Assembly: GCF_031760065.1 (NCBI RefSeq)
Contig: NZ_CP134500.1
Coordinates: forward strand, 930,001 to 994,000
DNA: 64,000 nt
Direction: 5' to 3'
Source of the DNA: Streptomyces durocortorensis
GTDB lineage: Bacteria; Actinomycetota; Actinomycetes; Streptomycetales; Streptomycetaceae
Each line of letters opens with the position of its first letter. Within the stretch, counting starts at the first letter, position 1. The notes under the pieces were generated by a model. That model did no database searches. It was not told the origin of the DNA and worked only from the letters and a program-made list of their open reading frames with translations. Positions 26,909 through 35,049 of the stretch are shown here, in pieces. The translations under genes and the position numbers were made by a program.

Positions 26909-27745
26909 CTACAGCGCCTTGGCCAGGTTGTAGCGCGTCGTCGTGTAGCCGAGGGACTCGTACAGCCGCAGGGCCGGTGTGTTGGCGGCGAAGACGTGCA
27001 GGCCGAGCCGGTGCGCACCCCAGGAGCGGGTGACGTCCTCGGCCAGCAGCATCAGGGCCCGCCCGTGGCCCCGGCCCCGGTGCTCCTCGCGGACCTCGAC
27101 GTCGAAGACGTACCCGGCCGCCCCGCCCGGCGGCAGCTCCCGCAGGGCCACCCACACATGGCCGACGGCCTCGCCCGCCGCGACCAGCACCGAGAAGCGC
27201 ACCCCCGCGGTCGCCAGTCCGTCCGGGAGGTGCGTGGCGTGGTCGGTCTCGGACTTGAGCCGGGCCTGCTCGGGCGGCACGCCGCGGTCGGTCCAGCCCT
27301 GTGCGTACGCCTGCACCGCGCCCCGCCGCCAGTCGGCGAACTCCTCCTCGCTCATCGCGCGCGAGGTGAGACCGGCGGGCAGGGCCGCGCCGTCCGGGCC
27401 GAGCTCCTTGACCATGTTGCGGCTGCGTTCGGTGTAGCCGAGGGCGGCGGCCAGCCGACGGGCGGGTTCGTTGCCGGCGGGGATCTCCGCCCGCACCTGG
27501 GTGCACCCCCACCCCCGCAGCACCTCCTCGGCGGCGAGCGCGGCGATGATGCCCCGGCCGCGTCTGCGCCGTGCCTCGTCGACGCTCAGGGAGCGCAGGA
27601 CTCCGGCGGTGGCGCCGAACGTCTCGTCGGTGCCGATCTCGACGGCTCCGACGGGTCGCCCGTTGTCGCACACGTCGTAGCGGCGCGCCCGCACACCGGC
27701 GGCGTTCTGCTGGAGCGGCCCGGACGGCCGCAGTGTCGTGGTCAT
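26909..27745 (-). CDS. Double-domain GNAT acetyltransferase
   Basis: 278 residues holding two GNAT folds. The first (about 1-120) shows RSLSVDEARRRRGRGIIAAL as the acetyl-CoA pyrophosphate loop. The second (about 130-278) has GYVFDVEVREEHRGRGHGRAL and ends with NTPALRLYESLGYTTT, the usual GNAT C-terminal strand. Tandem GNAT proteins include mycothiol synthase, but this sequence lacks a convincing match. The ATG at 27745-27743 is preferred to the TTG just before it. Substrate unknown. Confidence 0.85.
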   Translation of the reverse strand: MTTTLRPSGPLQQNAAGVRARRYDVCDNGRPVGAVEIGTDETFGATAGVLRSLSVDEARRRRGRGIIAALAAEEVLRGWGCTQVRAEIPAGNEPARRLAAALGYTERSRNMVKELGPDGAALPAGLTSRAMSEEEFADWRRGAVQAYAQGWTDRGVPPEQARLKSETDHATHLPDGLATAGVRFSVLVAAGEAVGHVWVALRELPPGGAAGYVFDVEVREEHRGRGHGRALMLLAEDVTRSWGAHRLGLHVFAANTPALRLYESLGYTTTRYNLAKAL

Positions 27746-27799
27746 CAAGGGGTTGTATCCCCTGCCGGGCGGCCCGTCACGCGCCCTTCCGGCGCGCCC

Positions 27800-28621
27800 C
27801 TACGGGTCCAGGTCGTTCCCGGCCCGCTCGTCGAAGATCCGCATGGCCTTGGCCGTCACCGGGCCGGGCTCCGGGCTCAGCTCGCGGTCGTCGACCCGGT
27901 GCACCGCCTGGATGTCGCGGAGCGTCGAGGTCAGGAACACCTCGTCGGCGTCGGCGAGCACGTCCATCGAAAGGTCGGTCTCCTCCGCTCCGGTCCACTC
28001 GACGGCCAGCGCGCGGGTGATTCCGGCGAGGCACCCGGAGGCCACCGGCGGGGTGTGGATGCGGCCGTCGAGGACGACGAACACGTTGGAGCCGGTGCCT
28101 TCGCAGAGCCGGTCGGCCGTGTTGGGGAAGAGCGCTTCGGACGCGCCCCGCTCACGGGCCCGCGCGAGGGCGACGACGTTCTCGGCGTACGAGGTGGTCT
28201 TCAGGCCGACGAGAGCGCCGCGTTCGTTGCGCGTCCAGGGGACGGTGATCACCGCGGTGGTGTCGGGGCGGCGGTTCACCCCGTCGAGCGCGACCACGAG
28301 GCTCGGCCCGCCGGTCCCCCGGTCCGAGCCGAGCGGGGCGAGCCCACCGGTGTAGGTGATGCGCAGCCGCCCCAGCGGTACGGGGTTGGCGTCGATGACC
28401 GCCGCGGCGGCGCGGCGGACCTCGTCGAGGTCCGGGTCGGGCAGCCCCAGGCCCCGGGCGGACCGGGTGAGCCGGTCGAGGTGGCGGGTCAGGGCGAAGG
28501 GTCGCCCCTCGCTCGTACGGACCGTCTCGAAGATGCCGTCGCCCACGGTCAGCCCGTGGTCGAGCACCGAAAGCCGGGCGTCGTCGGCGTCCCGCAGTCC
28601 GCCGTTGACCCAAATCCTCAT
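27800..28621 (-). CDS. pabC: Aminotransferase class IV, probable aminodeoxychorismate lyase PabC
   Basis: 273 residues. Fold-type IV PLP enzyme: MRIWVNGGL..., VLDHGLTVGDGIFETVRT, the PLP lysine region GLKTTSYAENVVALARA, SEALFPNTADRLCEGTGSNVF and the C-terminal EVFLTSTLRDIQAV are all in place. The ATG overlaps the TGA of pabB (ATGA), and the two form the p-aminobenzoate pair: PabB makes aminodeoxychorismate and PabC releases pyruvate to give p-aminobenzoate for folate. A D-amino-acid or branched-chain transaminase could share the fold, but the neighbour argues for PabC. Confidence 0.9.
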   Translation of the reverse strand: MRIWVNGGLRDADDARLSVLDHGLTVGDGIFETVRTSEGRPFALTRHLDRLTRSARGLGLPDPDLDEVRRAAAAVIDANPVPLGRLRITYTGGLAPLGSDRGTGGPSLVVALDGVNRRPDTTAVITVPWTRNERGALVGLKTTSYAENVVALARARERGASEALFPNTADRLCEGTGSNVFVVLDGRIHTPPVASGCLAGITRALAVEWTGAEETDLSMDVLADADEVFLTSTLRDIQAVHRVDDRELSPEPGPVTAKAMRIFDERAGNDLDP

Positions 28622-29682
28622 TGCGCGGTCCTTCCTGTCTCCTCGAACGTGCCCGACGCTACAGCGAGCAGCCGGGACGCCTTCAGTTCGGTCTCGTCCC
28701 ATTCGCGCTCCGGGTCGGAGCCCCAGGTGATCCCGGCGCCGGTGCCGAACCGCAGCAGGGGCACGGGACCGGTCCGGTCGATCCAGAACGTCCGTATGCC
28801 GACGGCGAGCGACGCGGTGCCCCGGTCGGCGTCGACCCAGCCGACCGCACCGCAGTAGGGGCCGCGCGGGGCCCGCTCCAGCTCGGTGATGATCCGCAGG
28901 GCGCTGGACTTCGGCGCCCCGGTGACCGAACCGGGCGGGAAGGCCGCCGCGAGCAGCTCCGGCCAGCCCGCGCCCTCGGCCAGACGGCCCCGGACGGTGG
29001 AGACGAGGTGGACGAGACCGGGGTGCTTCTCCACCACGCAGAGATCGGGGACGGTGACGCTGCCCGTCGCGCAGACGCGGCCCAGGTCGTTGCGGACCAG
29101 GTCGACGATCATGACGTTCTCCGCGTGGTCCTTCTCCAGCAGATCGCCCTCCGTCCGCCCGGTCCCCTTGATCGGCCCGGACTCGACGACCCGGCCGTCC
29201 CGCCGGAGGAAGAGCTCGGGGGACGCGGTGGCGACCTCCACGCCGTGCCCGGGCAGCCGAATCGTTCCTGCGTACGGGGCGGGGTTGCCACGCGCCAGCA
29301 GGGCGGTCAGGGCGTCGACATCGGCCGCGCCCCCGGAGCCGGCCTCGGGCAGCGGCGCGGAGAGGACCCGGCAGAGGTTGGCCTGGTAGACCTCGCCCGC
29401 CGCGATGTATTCACGGATCCGCCGTACGCCCGCCGTGTAGGCGTCACGATCCAGCGAGGACGTCCAGTCCCCGGCAGCGGGCCCGCGCCAGGCTCCGGGC
29501 ACGGGAGGGGGCACCGGCTCCCTGCGTACGGTGGAGAAGCGGGCGCAGACGGGACGGCCTTCGAAATCGGCGCATACGGCCCAGAAGCCGGACGAGTCGA
29601 GGGCTGCCGGATCGTGGGTGACGTCCCGCAGACCGGAGGCGACGAGGCCGCCGAAGCGGGCCAGAGGAACAAGGTCGGACAC
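28618..29682 (-). CDS. pabB: Aminodeoxychorismate synthase component I
   Basis: 354-residue chorismate-binding enzyme. The C-terminal core shows YIAAGEVYQANLCRVLS, the signature KGTGRTEGDLLEKDHAENVMI with the PIKGT lysine, LVRNDLGRVC, FPPGSVTGAPKSSALRII and RFGTGAGITWGSDPE. No glutaminase (pabA) gene is adjacent in this window, so the amidotransferase is probably shared elsewhere. It is first in the pabB-pabC operon and lies opposite the tRNA cluster; the 157 bases in between hold the tRNA promoter. Confidence 0.93.
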   Translation of the reverse strand: MSDLVPLARFGGLVASGLRDVTHDPAALDSSGFWAVCADFEGRPVCARFSTVRREPVPPPVPGAWRGPAAGDWTSSLDRDAYTAGVRRIREYIAAGEVYQANLCRVLSAPLPEAGSGGAADVDALTALLARGNPAPYAGTIRLPGHGVEVATASPELFLRRDGRVVESGPIKGTGRTEGDLLEKDHAENVMIVDLVRNDLGRVCATGSVTVPDLCVVEKHPGLVHLVSTVRGRLAEGAGWPELLAAAFPPGSVTGAPKSSALRIITELERAPRGPYCGAVGWVDADRGTASLAVGIRTFWIDRTGPVPLLRFGTGAGITWGSDPEREWDETELKASRLLAVASGTFEETGRTAQ

Positions 29683-29769
29683 CCTGGTGAGTCTAGGACG
29701 GTGTGCGACGACCTGCGTCGGGGCGAGGACCGGGGCGGGGTCGGCGCAGCACGCTGCACAAACGCGTTT

Positions 29770-29797
29770 TTGTACTGGCCCGGGAATCCGCTAGAGT
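29770..29797 (+). promoter_or_regulatory. Likely promoter of the tRNA cluster
   Basis: TTGTAC at 29770-29775 and TAGAGT at 29792-29797 are separated by 16 bases, and tRNA-Gly begins 43 bases after the -10. This is close to the vegetative sigma (HrdB) consensus for stable-RNA promoters. Confidence 0.6.
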
Positions 29798-29839
29798 TCA
29801 ACACGTCGCCGGGACGCGCAAGCGGAACGGGAAAGACAA

Positions 29840-29912
29840 GCGGACGTAGCTCAGTTGGTAGAGCGCAACCTTGCCAAGGTTGAGGTCGCCAGTTCGAACC
29901 TGGTCGTCCGCT
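29840..29912 (+). tRNA. tRNA-Gly (anticodon GCC)
   Basis: 73 bases. Acceptor GCGGACG/CGTCCGC, discriminator T, D arm TAGCTCAGTTGGTAGAGC, anticodon stem CAACC/GGTTG with loop TTGCCAA giving anticodon GCC, T loop GTTCGAACC. No encoded CCA. First of five closely packed tRNAs. Confidence 0.96.
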
Positions 29913-29949
29913 CGCAGAAGACGGGGGATCTTCCCGAACCCCCGTCCCT

Positions 29950-30020
29950 GGTGGAGTGGCCGAGAGGCGAGGCAACGGCCTGCAAAGCCGTCTACACGGG
30001 TTCAAATCCCGTCTCCACCT
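29950..30020 (+). tRNA. tRNA-Cys (anticodon GCA)
   Basis: 71 bases. Acceptor GGTGGAG/CTCCACC with discriminator T; anticodon stem ACGGC/GCCGT with loop CTGCAAA giving GCA; T arm CGGGTTCAAATCCCG. The genomic CCA follows at 30021-30023. Confidence 0.95.
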
Positions 30021-30024
30021 CCAA

Positions 30025-30096
30025 GGACGATTAGCTCAGCGGGAGAGCGCTTCCCTGACACGGAAGAGGTCACTGGTTCAATCCCAGTATCGTCCA
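30025..30096 (+). tRNA. tRNA-Val (anticodon GAC), copy 1
   Basis: 72 bases, acceptor GGACGAT/ATCGTCC, discriminator A; anticodon stem CTTCC/GGAAG around CTGACAC gives GAC; T loop GTTCAATCC. It starts five bases after the tRNA-Cys body. Acceptor stem differs from the next two copies. Confidence 0.95.
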
Positions 30097-30131
30097 CTGA
30101 TCCGCAAGGATCACGGTCCGCAAGGATCCCC

Positions 30132-30203
30132 GCGCGATTAGCTCAGCGGGAGAGCGCTTCCCTGACACGGAAGAGGTCACTGGTTCAATCCCAGTATCGC
30201 GCA
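30132..30203 (+). tRNA. tRNA-Val (anticodon GAC), copy 2
   Basis: 72 bases with acceptor GCGCGAT/ATCGCGC; body otherwise identical to copy 1. Spacing of 35 bases after copy 1 is filled by a short GC-rich, imperfectly repeated spacer (atccgcaagg...). Confidence 0.95.
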
Positions 30204-30225
30204 CGCAGTACACGCAGGGTCACCT

Positions 30226-30297
30226 GCGCGATTAGCTCAGCGGGAGAGCGCTTCCCTGACACGGAAGAGGTCACTGGTTCAATCCCAGTATCGCGCA
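30226..30297 (+). tRNA. tRNA-Val (anticodon GAC), copy 3
   Basis: 72 bases, identical body and acceptor GCGCGAT/ATCGCGC as copy 2. A genomic CCA follows the discriminator at 30298-30300. Last tRNA before the terminator. Confidence 0.95.
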
Positions 30298-30303
30298 CCA
30301 CCG

Positions 30304-30337
30304 AGAACCCCCGGTCGTATCCACGACCGGGGGTTCT
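30304..30337 (+). terminator. Terminator of the tRNA cluster
   Basis: A 14-bp perfect stem, agaacccccggtcg at 30304-30317 against 30324-30337, loop of six, then TTCGTC. It starts seven bases after tRNA-Val copy 3 and 29 bases before the opposing zinc-ribbon gene stop. Confidence 0.9.
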
Positions 30338-30365
30338 TTCGTCGTACGGCCGATCCCTCGGTCCC

Positions 30366-30656
30366 TCAGGACGAGAAGAGCATCCGGCCGAAGCCCTTCT
30401 GGCGGCGGTGGCCGTAGTGGCCGCCGTGCTGCGGCGCGCCCCAGGCCGGGGCGTGGGCGGCGGGAGCGGCCGGGTAGGCGCCCTGGGCGGGCGGCGGGGG
30501 CGGCGCCGGCTGGGACCACTGCGACTCCAGGCGGGTCAGCGACTCCAGCTCGCCGTAGTCGAGGAATATCCCCCGGCAGCCGCTGCACTGCTCGATCTGG
30601 ACGCCGTTGCGGTTGTACGTGTGCATCTGCGCGTGACACTTGGGACACTGCATCAT
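30366..30656 (-). CDS. TFIIB-type zinc ribbon protein
   Basis: 96 residues. MQCPKCHAQMHTYNRNGVQIEQC is a two-CxxC zinc ribbon (CPKC and CSGC), followed by GIFLDYGELESLTRLE, the zf-TFIIB-type pattern seen in bacterial stand-alone members. The rest is a Pro/Ala-rich linker and a His/Gly/Arg tail. ATG at 30656 or 30653 (adjacent ATGs). Likely an RNA- or DNA-associated accessory protein; function not known. Overlaps no other gene and is followed by the tRNA terminator. Confidence 0.85.
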   Translation of the reverse strand: MMQCPKCHAQMHTYNRNGVQIEQCSGCRGIFLDYGELESLTRLESQWSQPAPPPPPAQGAYPAAPAAHAPAWGAPQHGGHYGHRRQKGFGRMLFSS

Positions 30657-30729
30657 CGGCTCGGCTCCTCGGCCTCGTTGTTCTCGTTGCGCCGTCGCCG
30701 AATGTCTGCCCGACGACGCTCCGTTCAGC

Positions 30730-31698
30730 CTACGACGCGCCCTCCACGGCCGACTCGGGCGGCAACGTAGCGATTCGGGCACAGGATTCGAGCATCAGCG
30801 CTTCGCCTTCGTCCGGATTCCGTTGCTCCGCAGCGCACTTGGCCAGCGCGAGGGCGGCCGTCTGTACGGTCAGCGCGCGGGCGGGAACGTCCAGCCCGGG
30901 CCAGGGGTCCCCGTCTGCGGGTACGGCGGGGCCTCCGGCGGACCGGTAGGCGTCCAGGAAGGACAGCCAGTCCTCGGGCGGCAGCAGCCCGGCCGCGTAC
31001 CAGGCGGCGGGCCGGGCGAGGTCCCACGCCGGATCGCCCGTCCCCATGTCGTCGACGTCGATGAGGAGCCAGGGCCCGTGTGGGGCGGGATGGCGTACGA
31101 GCTGGCCCAGATGCAGGTCCCCGTGGCACAGGAACCGGCCCCTGGCCTCGGGCATCGGGGCCTCGCCCCGCGCCCAGGCGGGCAGGGCGTTCCAGGCGGC
31201 CAGCACGGGGAGGGCCGACGCGTGACGGGGGAGGGCGGTGCGCATCCGGGAAACGGCCCGCGCCGCCTTGACCGGGCCGCGCATCGGCGGGAGCGGGAAG
31301 GGGGGCGCCGTCCGGTGGAGCCGGGCGAGGAGCACGGCGGCGTCGGCCCAGGGTGCGGCTCCGGGATCGGCGGGGTCGACGGGCACTCCGAACGGCCAGA
31401 GCGTGACGGGGCGCGCGGCGGTCGGGGGCGCGAAGGTCCGTGCGGTGGTCAGCGGTGGGAGCAGGATGCCGGTCAGGCGCGGGTGTGCGGCCAGGGACAT
31501 CCGGGCCGCCAGGGCCTCCCGGTCGGTGTCGGGGGCGTGGGCCTTGGCCACCGTCGTACCGCTGCGGACCACCGTGCCGTCGGGCCGGTCCGCCAGGACC
31601 TGGGGCGGTTCGCACACGCAGCGCGTCCTGGCGGGGTGGGAGAGGCGGTGCGCGAGGGTGCCCAGATCGTGGACGGCTGAGGTCTCGGTGCTGGTCAA
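30730..31698 (-). CDS. Aminoglycoside phosphotransferase family kinase
   Basis: 322 residues from a TTG at 31698-31696 with GGGGGAG five bases before it; a longer ATG start at 31731 is possible. Choline/APH kinase fold: catalytic loop CHGDLHLGQL (about 193-202), metal site LIDVDDMGTGDPAWDL, and helical N-lobe. Such enzymes phosphorylate small molecules or antibiotics. No cluster genes specify the substrate, and a housekeeping role is likely. It is followed closely by the zinc-ribbon gene. Confidence 0.85.
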   Translation of the reverse strand: MTSTETSAVHDLGTLAHRLSHPARTRCVCEPPQVLADRPDGTVVRSGTTVAKAHAPDTDREALAARMSLAAHPRLTGILLPPLTTARTFAPPTAARPVTLWPFGVPVDPADPGAAPWADAAVLLARLHRTAPPFPLPPMRGPVKAARAVSRMRTALPRHASALPVLAAWNALPAWARGEAPMPEARGRFLCHGDLHLGQLVRHPAPHGPWLLIDVDDMGTGDPAWDLARPAAWYAAGLLPPEDWLSFLDAYRSAGGPAVPADGDPWPGLDVPARALTVQTAALALAKCAAEQRNPDEGEALMLESCARIATLPPESAVEGAS

Positions 31699-31970
31699 CG
31701 GCTCCCCCGGCGGTCGGTCCGGCCGTGGCACCGGTCCCGCCGTGAGCGTAGCGCGGCGGTGGCCGGTCCGGTCGTGCAGTCGTGGAGTGGCCGTCCGGCG
31801 TCAGGGGCGCCGTGGTGGGGGGGGCTGGTTCGCACGGGCCCGGACAGCGCGATGCCCGGTCAGCTCCCCAGCTGACCGGACAAACGCTGCCGTCCGCCGC
31901 ACCCCCGTCCCCACGGGGCTGTTGGCCGGATGTGCGGGTCCGGACCGCTCTTCCGGACCCCGGGCGCCGC

Positions 31971-32177
31971 TCAGCGCCCCAGCATCACCGCCACGGACGA
32001 CGCCTGTGTGACCACCGCTTCCCAGCCGCCGAAGACGACCGCGAGCAGGGCCGCCAGGGGAAGGACCATGGCCGTCGCCACCAACGGGTGACGCGTACCG
32101 GACGGACGGGCGCCGAACGAGGCGTACGCCTTGCGTCCTCGCATACGGACCATCGTCCGCGTTGCCGTGTCCGCCAT
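31971..32177 (-). CDS. 68-residue single-span membrane protein
   Basis: Starts MADTATRTMVRMRGRKAYAS with AGGAGAGGAACC just before the ATG, a very good ribosome site. A basic N-terminus precedes one membrane segment (LVATAMVLPLAALLAVVFGG) and a short Gly/Ala/Val end. Length and codon use support a real gene. Unknown function. Upstream, on the minus strand, TAATGT at 32261-32256 is a plausible -10. Confidence 0.65.
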   Translation of the reverse strand: MADTATRTMVRMRGRKAYASFGARPSGTRHPLVATAMVLPLAALLAVVFGGWEAVVTQASSVAVMLGR

Positions 32178-32749
32178 GGTTCCTCTCCTGACCTGATGGG
32201 GGGCGGCGGGCGTGTGACCTCGGGGGACGAGTGCTGCGCCCGCCGCTTGACCTCAACATTAGGTAACCGGTGAGCACGGGGCGTCATGCCCGCGTACCGA
32301 ATACCGGGCCTCCCGGAGGATGAGCCGTCGGCGCTCCGCGTACTCCCCTGGGTGGAGACGGGGCATCCGGCCTTGGGGTGATCCCGGAGGGGGCGGGGGC
32401 GGCGGAGGCCGGCCGGCGGGTGACTTCACTCACGTCCGCCGGGCGGCCGCCCCCACCCCGGGGGCAGCTCCGGACACCGCCGCCCGGTATGCCGGAGCGG
32501 TGGGCCCGGGCTCAGCGCCTCGTACCCGGTGACGCGTGCCGGTCGATCCAATCCCCCCTGCCCGGCGGCGCCTTGGGGGAGGCCGACGGCCGAGACGCCC
32601 GGAACCGCCGGGCTCTGACCTCGCTTCACCTGTCCCACCGGGCACGGACAATCGAATCCCGGGTGAGGGCGCGGCCTCTGAGCGAGCCGGGCGCGGGGTA
32701 CGTAAGCTGTGCCTCGTCAGGCGGACCAGGCAGCGGGGATGGGCAGACG
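32178..32749. other. Long intergenic region before the Ser/Thr kinase gene
   Basis: 572 bases with no supported gene. Only scattered GC-rich inverted repeats and short open frames are seen. Near the kinase, TAAGCT at 32703-32708 is a possible -10. It should contain promoters for the kinase and, divergently, the small membrane gene. Confidence 0.5.
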
Positions 32750-34111
32750 ATGGCGATGATGCGGCTCCGGCGCGAGGACCCGCGTCTCGTCGGCTCGTTC
32801 CGGCTGCACCGACGGCTCGGCGCGGGCGGCATGGGCGTCGTCTACCTCGGCTCCGACCGGCGCGGCCAGCGGGTCGCGCTCAAGGTGATCCGGCCCGACC
32901 TGGCGGAGGATCAGGAGTTCCGTTCGCGGTTCGCGCGCGAGGTCTCCGCCGCCCGGCGCATCCGGGGCGGCTGCACGGCCCGGCTGGTCGCCGCCGATCT
33001 GGACGCGGACCGCCCGTGGTTCGCGACGCAGTATGTCCCCGGCCCCTCGCTGCACGACAAGGTGGCCGAGGAAGGTCCCCTGTCCGCGGCCGAGGTGGCC
33101 TCGATCGGGGCGGCGCTCTCCGAGGGCCTGGTGGCCGTCCACGAGGCGGGGGTGGTCCACCGCGACCTGAAGCCGTCGAACATCCTCCTCTCCCCCAAGG
33201 GCCCCCGCATCATCGACTTCGGCATCGCCTGGGCGACCGGGGCGAGCACGCTCACCCATGTCGGTACGGCGGTGGGGTCGCCCGGGTTCCTCGCGCCCGA
33301 GCAGGTCCGGGGCGCGGCGGTGACGCCCGCGACGGACGTCTTCTCGCTCGGCGCGACGCTGGCGTACGCGGCGATGGCCGACTCCCCCTTCGGGCACGGC
33401 AGTTCCGAGGTGATGCTGTACCGCGTGGTGCACGAGGAACCCCAGCTCCACGGGGTGCACGACGCCCTGGCCCCCTTGGTGCGCGCCTGTCTGGCGAAGG
33501 ACCCGGAGGAGCGGCCCAGCACGCTGCAACTGTCCATGCGGCTCAAGGAGATCGCGGCGCGCGAGGCACAGGGGCTGCACGAGAGCAGGCCGCCCGTCCA
33601 GCGCTCCGCCCAGGACGTGGACCGGGCGACCGGCCGGATGGCCGATCCGTACGCCGAGCAGCACACCCGCCGGGCGGAAGGGCCCTCGGCCTCCCGCCCG
33701 CAGGGCAGGCGTCCCGCGCCCGCCCGTTCGGGGGCCCCGCGCACCGGTGGGTCGCGTCCGCAGGCACCGCGCAGCACGACGCGCTCCGGCTCCGGGAAGC
33801 GGCCGGGACCGGCGGCCGGGACGAACGGCAGGCCGGGCACCCGTTCCGGGGCACGGACGACGTCGGCGGGGCGGCGGCCGGCCAACCCACGGCTGCTGCG
33901 TCAGCGGCTGGTGGTGTTCGTGGTGGTGACGCTGCTGGTGGCGCTGGGCATCGCGGCGGCGCAGGGCTGCCAGGGACCGGCCCGTGGCCTCGGCGGGACC
34001 GAGCGGCCTGCGGGCGGGGCATCGCAGGCGCAGCCTGGGTCACCGGTGGACGTGCGGAATGACGCTGTCGACGGCAGCTTCGGCGTGGGGCGTCAGGGCC
34101 GGAACGCGTAA
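32750..34111 (+). CDS. Serine/threonine protein kinase with one membrane helix
   Basis: 453 residues. Kinase domain of about 270 residues: glycine loop GAGGMGVVYLG, ATP lysine VALKVIRP, HRDLKPSNIL catalytic loop, DFGIAW metal loop, and APEQVRG. A Gly/Pro/Arg/Ser-rich linker (about 290-385) separates it from one membrane segment (LVVFVVVTLLVALGIAA, about 390-406), then about 50 extracytoplasmic residues without PASTA repeats. So it is a receptor-like kinase whose sensor is short and of unknown fold. The ATG at 32750 is chosen from a longer open frame because of kinase homology start. Confidence 0.92.
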   Translation: MAMMRLRREDPRLVGSFRLHRRLGAGGMGVVYLGSDRRGQRVALKVIRPDLAEDQEFRSRFAREVSAARRIRGGCTARLVAADLDADRPWFATQYVPGPSLHDKVAEEGPLSAAEVASIGAALSEGLVAVHEAGVVHRDLKPSNILLSPKGPRIIDFGIAWATGASTLTHVGTAVGSPGFLAPEQVRGAAVTPATDVFSLGATLAYAAMADSPFGHGSSEVMLYRVVHEEPQLHGVHDALAPLVRACLAKDPEERPSTLQLSMRLKEIAAREAQGLHESRPPVQRSAQDVDRATGRMADPYAEQHTRRAEGPSASRPQGRRPAPARSGAPRTGGSRPQAPRSTTRSGSGKRPGPAAGTNGRPGTRSGARTTSAGRRPANPRLLRQRLVVFVVVTLLVALGIAAAQGCQGPARGLGGTERPAGGASQAQPGSPVDVRNDAVDGSFGVGRQGRNA

Positions 34112-34161
34112 GCGGGACCTACGGGCAGGGCGCGGCGCAGTCGTGCTGCTGCCGTACGCGC

Positions 34162-34980
34162 TCAGTTCTCCGGGCGGCCCGTCGCCACCGCGTAGAAGGC
34201 GACGGCGGCCGCCGCGCCCACGTTCAGCGAGTCCACACCGTGCGCCATCGGGATACGGACCCACTCGTCGGCCGCCATCAGCGCCTTCGTGGTCAGCCCT
34301 TCGCCCTCGGCCCCGAGCATCAGCGCCACCCGCTCCAGTCGGTGCGGGGCCGCCTCGTCGATGCTGGTGGCCTTTGCGTCGGGGGTCAGCGCGAGGAGCC
34401 GGAAGCCGGCCTCCCGTACCGTCTCCAGCGACTTGGGCCAGGCTTCGAGACGGGCGTAGGGAACGGAGAACACCGCGCCCATGGAGACCTTGACGGAGCG
34501 CCGGTAGAGCGGGTCGGCGCAGTCCGGGGAGAGCAGGACGGCGTCCATGCCGAGGGCGGCGGCGCTGCGGAAGATCGCGCCGATGTTGGTGTGGTCGTTG
34601 ACCGACTCCATGACGACCACCCGGCGTGCGGCGGTGAGCAGTTCGTCGGAGGTGGGGAGCGGCTTGCGCTGCATGGAGGCCAGCGCACCCCGGTGGACGT
34701 GGTAGCCGGTGACGCGTTCGGCGAGATCCGGGGCGACGGCGTACACGGGGGCCGGGACCTCGTCGATGACGTCCCGCATGACGTCGACCCACTTGGCGGA
34801 GAGCAGCATGGACCGCATCTCGTACCCCGCGAGCCGGGCGCGCCGGATCACCTTCTCGCCCTCGGCGATGAAGAGGCCCTCGGCGGGCTCCCGCCGTCGC
34901 CGCAGCTCGACGTCGGTCAGTCCGATGTAGTCGCTCAGGCGCGGGTCGTCGGGATCGTCGACGGTGATGATGTCTGCCAC
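34162..34980 (-). CDS. TrmH/SpoU family rRNA/tRNA 2'-O-methyltransferase
   Basis: 272 residues. N-terminal substrate-binding part (PAEGLFIAEGEKVIRRA) then the trefoil-knot methyltransferase: motif 1 NDHTNIGAIFRSAAALG, motif 2 LMLGAEGEGL and motif 3 IPMAHGVDSLNVGAAAAVAF. These define SpoU enzymes that methylate ribose 2'-OH with SAM. Target RNA cannot be told from sequence. GTG start. It is convergent with the kinase gene and 69 bases from the CysG-like gene on the same strand. Confidence 0.9.
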   Translation of the reverse strand: MADIITVDDPDDPRLSDYIGLTDVELRRRREPAEGLFIAEGEKVIRRARLAGYEMRSMLLSAKWVDVMRDVIDEVPAPVYAVAPDLAERVTGYHVHRGALASMQRKPLPTSDELLTAARRVVVMESVNDHTNIGAIFRSAAALGMDAVLLSPDCADPLYRRSVKVSMGAVFSVPYARLEAWPKSLETVREAGFRLLALTPDAKATSIDEAAPHRLERVALMLGAEGEGLTTKALMAADEWVRIPMAHGVDSLNVGAAAAVAFYAVATGRPEN

Positions 34981-35049
34981 AGGGTGATACTGCCTTGTCC
35001 GGTGTGAGGTGCCAACGCCTGGGATGAAGATGCCCGGGTGTGCCCGCGG

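Noticed and set aside
31801..32277. A 158-residue minus-strand frame overlapping the 68-residue membrane gene
   Set aside because: Composition is Arg/Gly/Pro-rich without domain, and the smaller gene has the good ribosome site.
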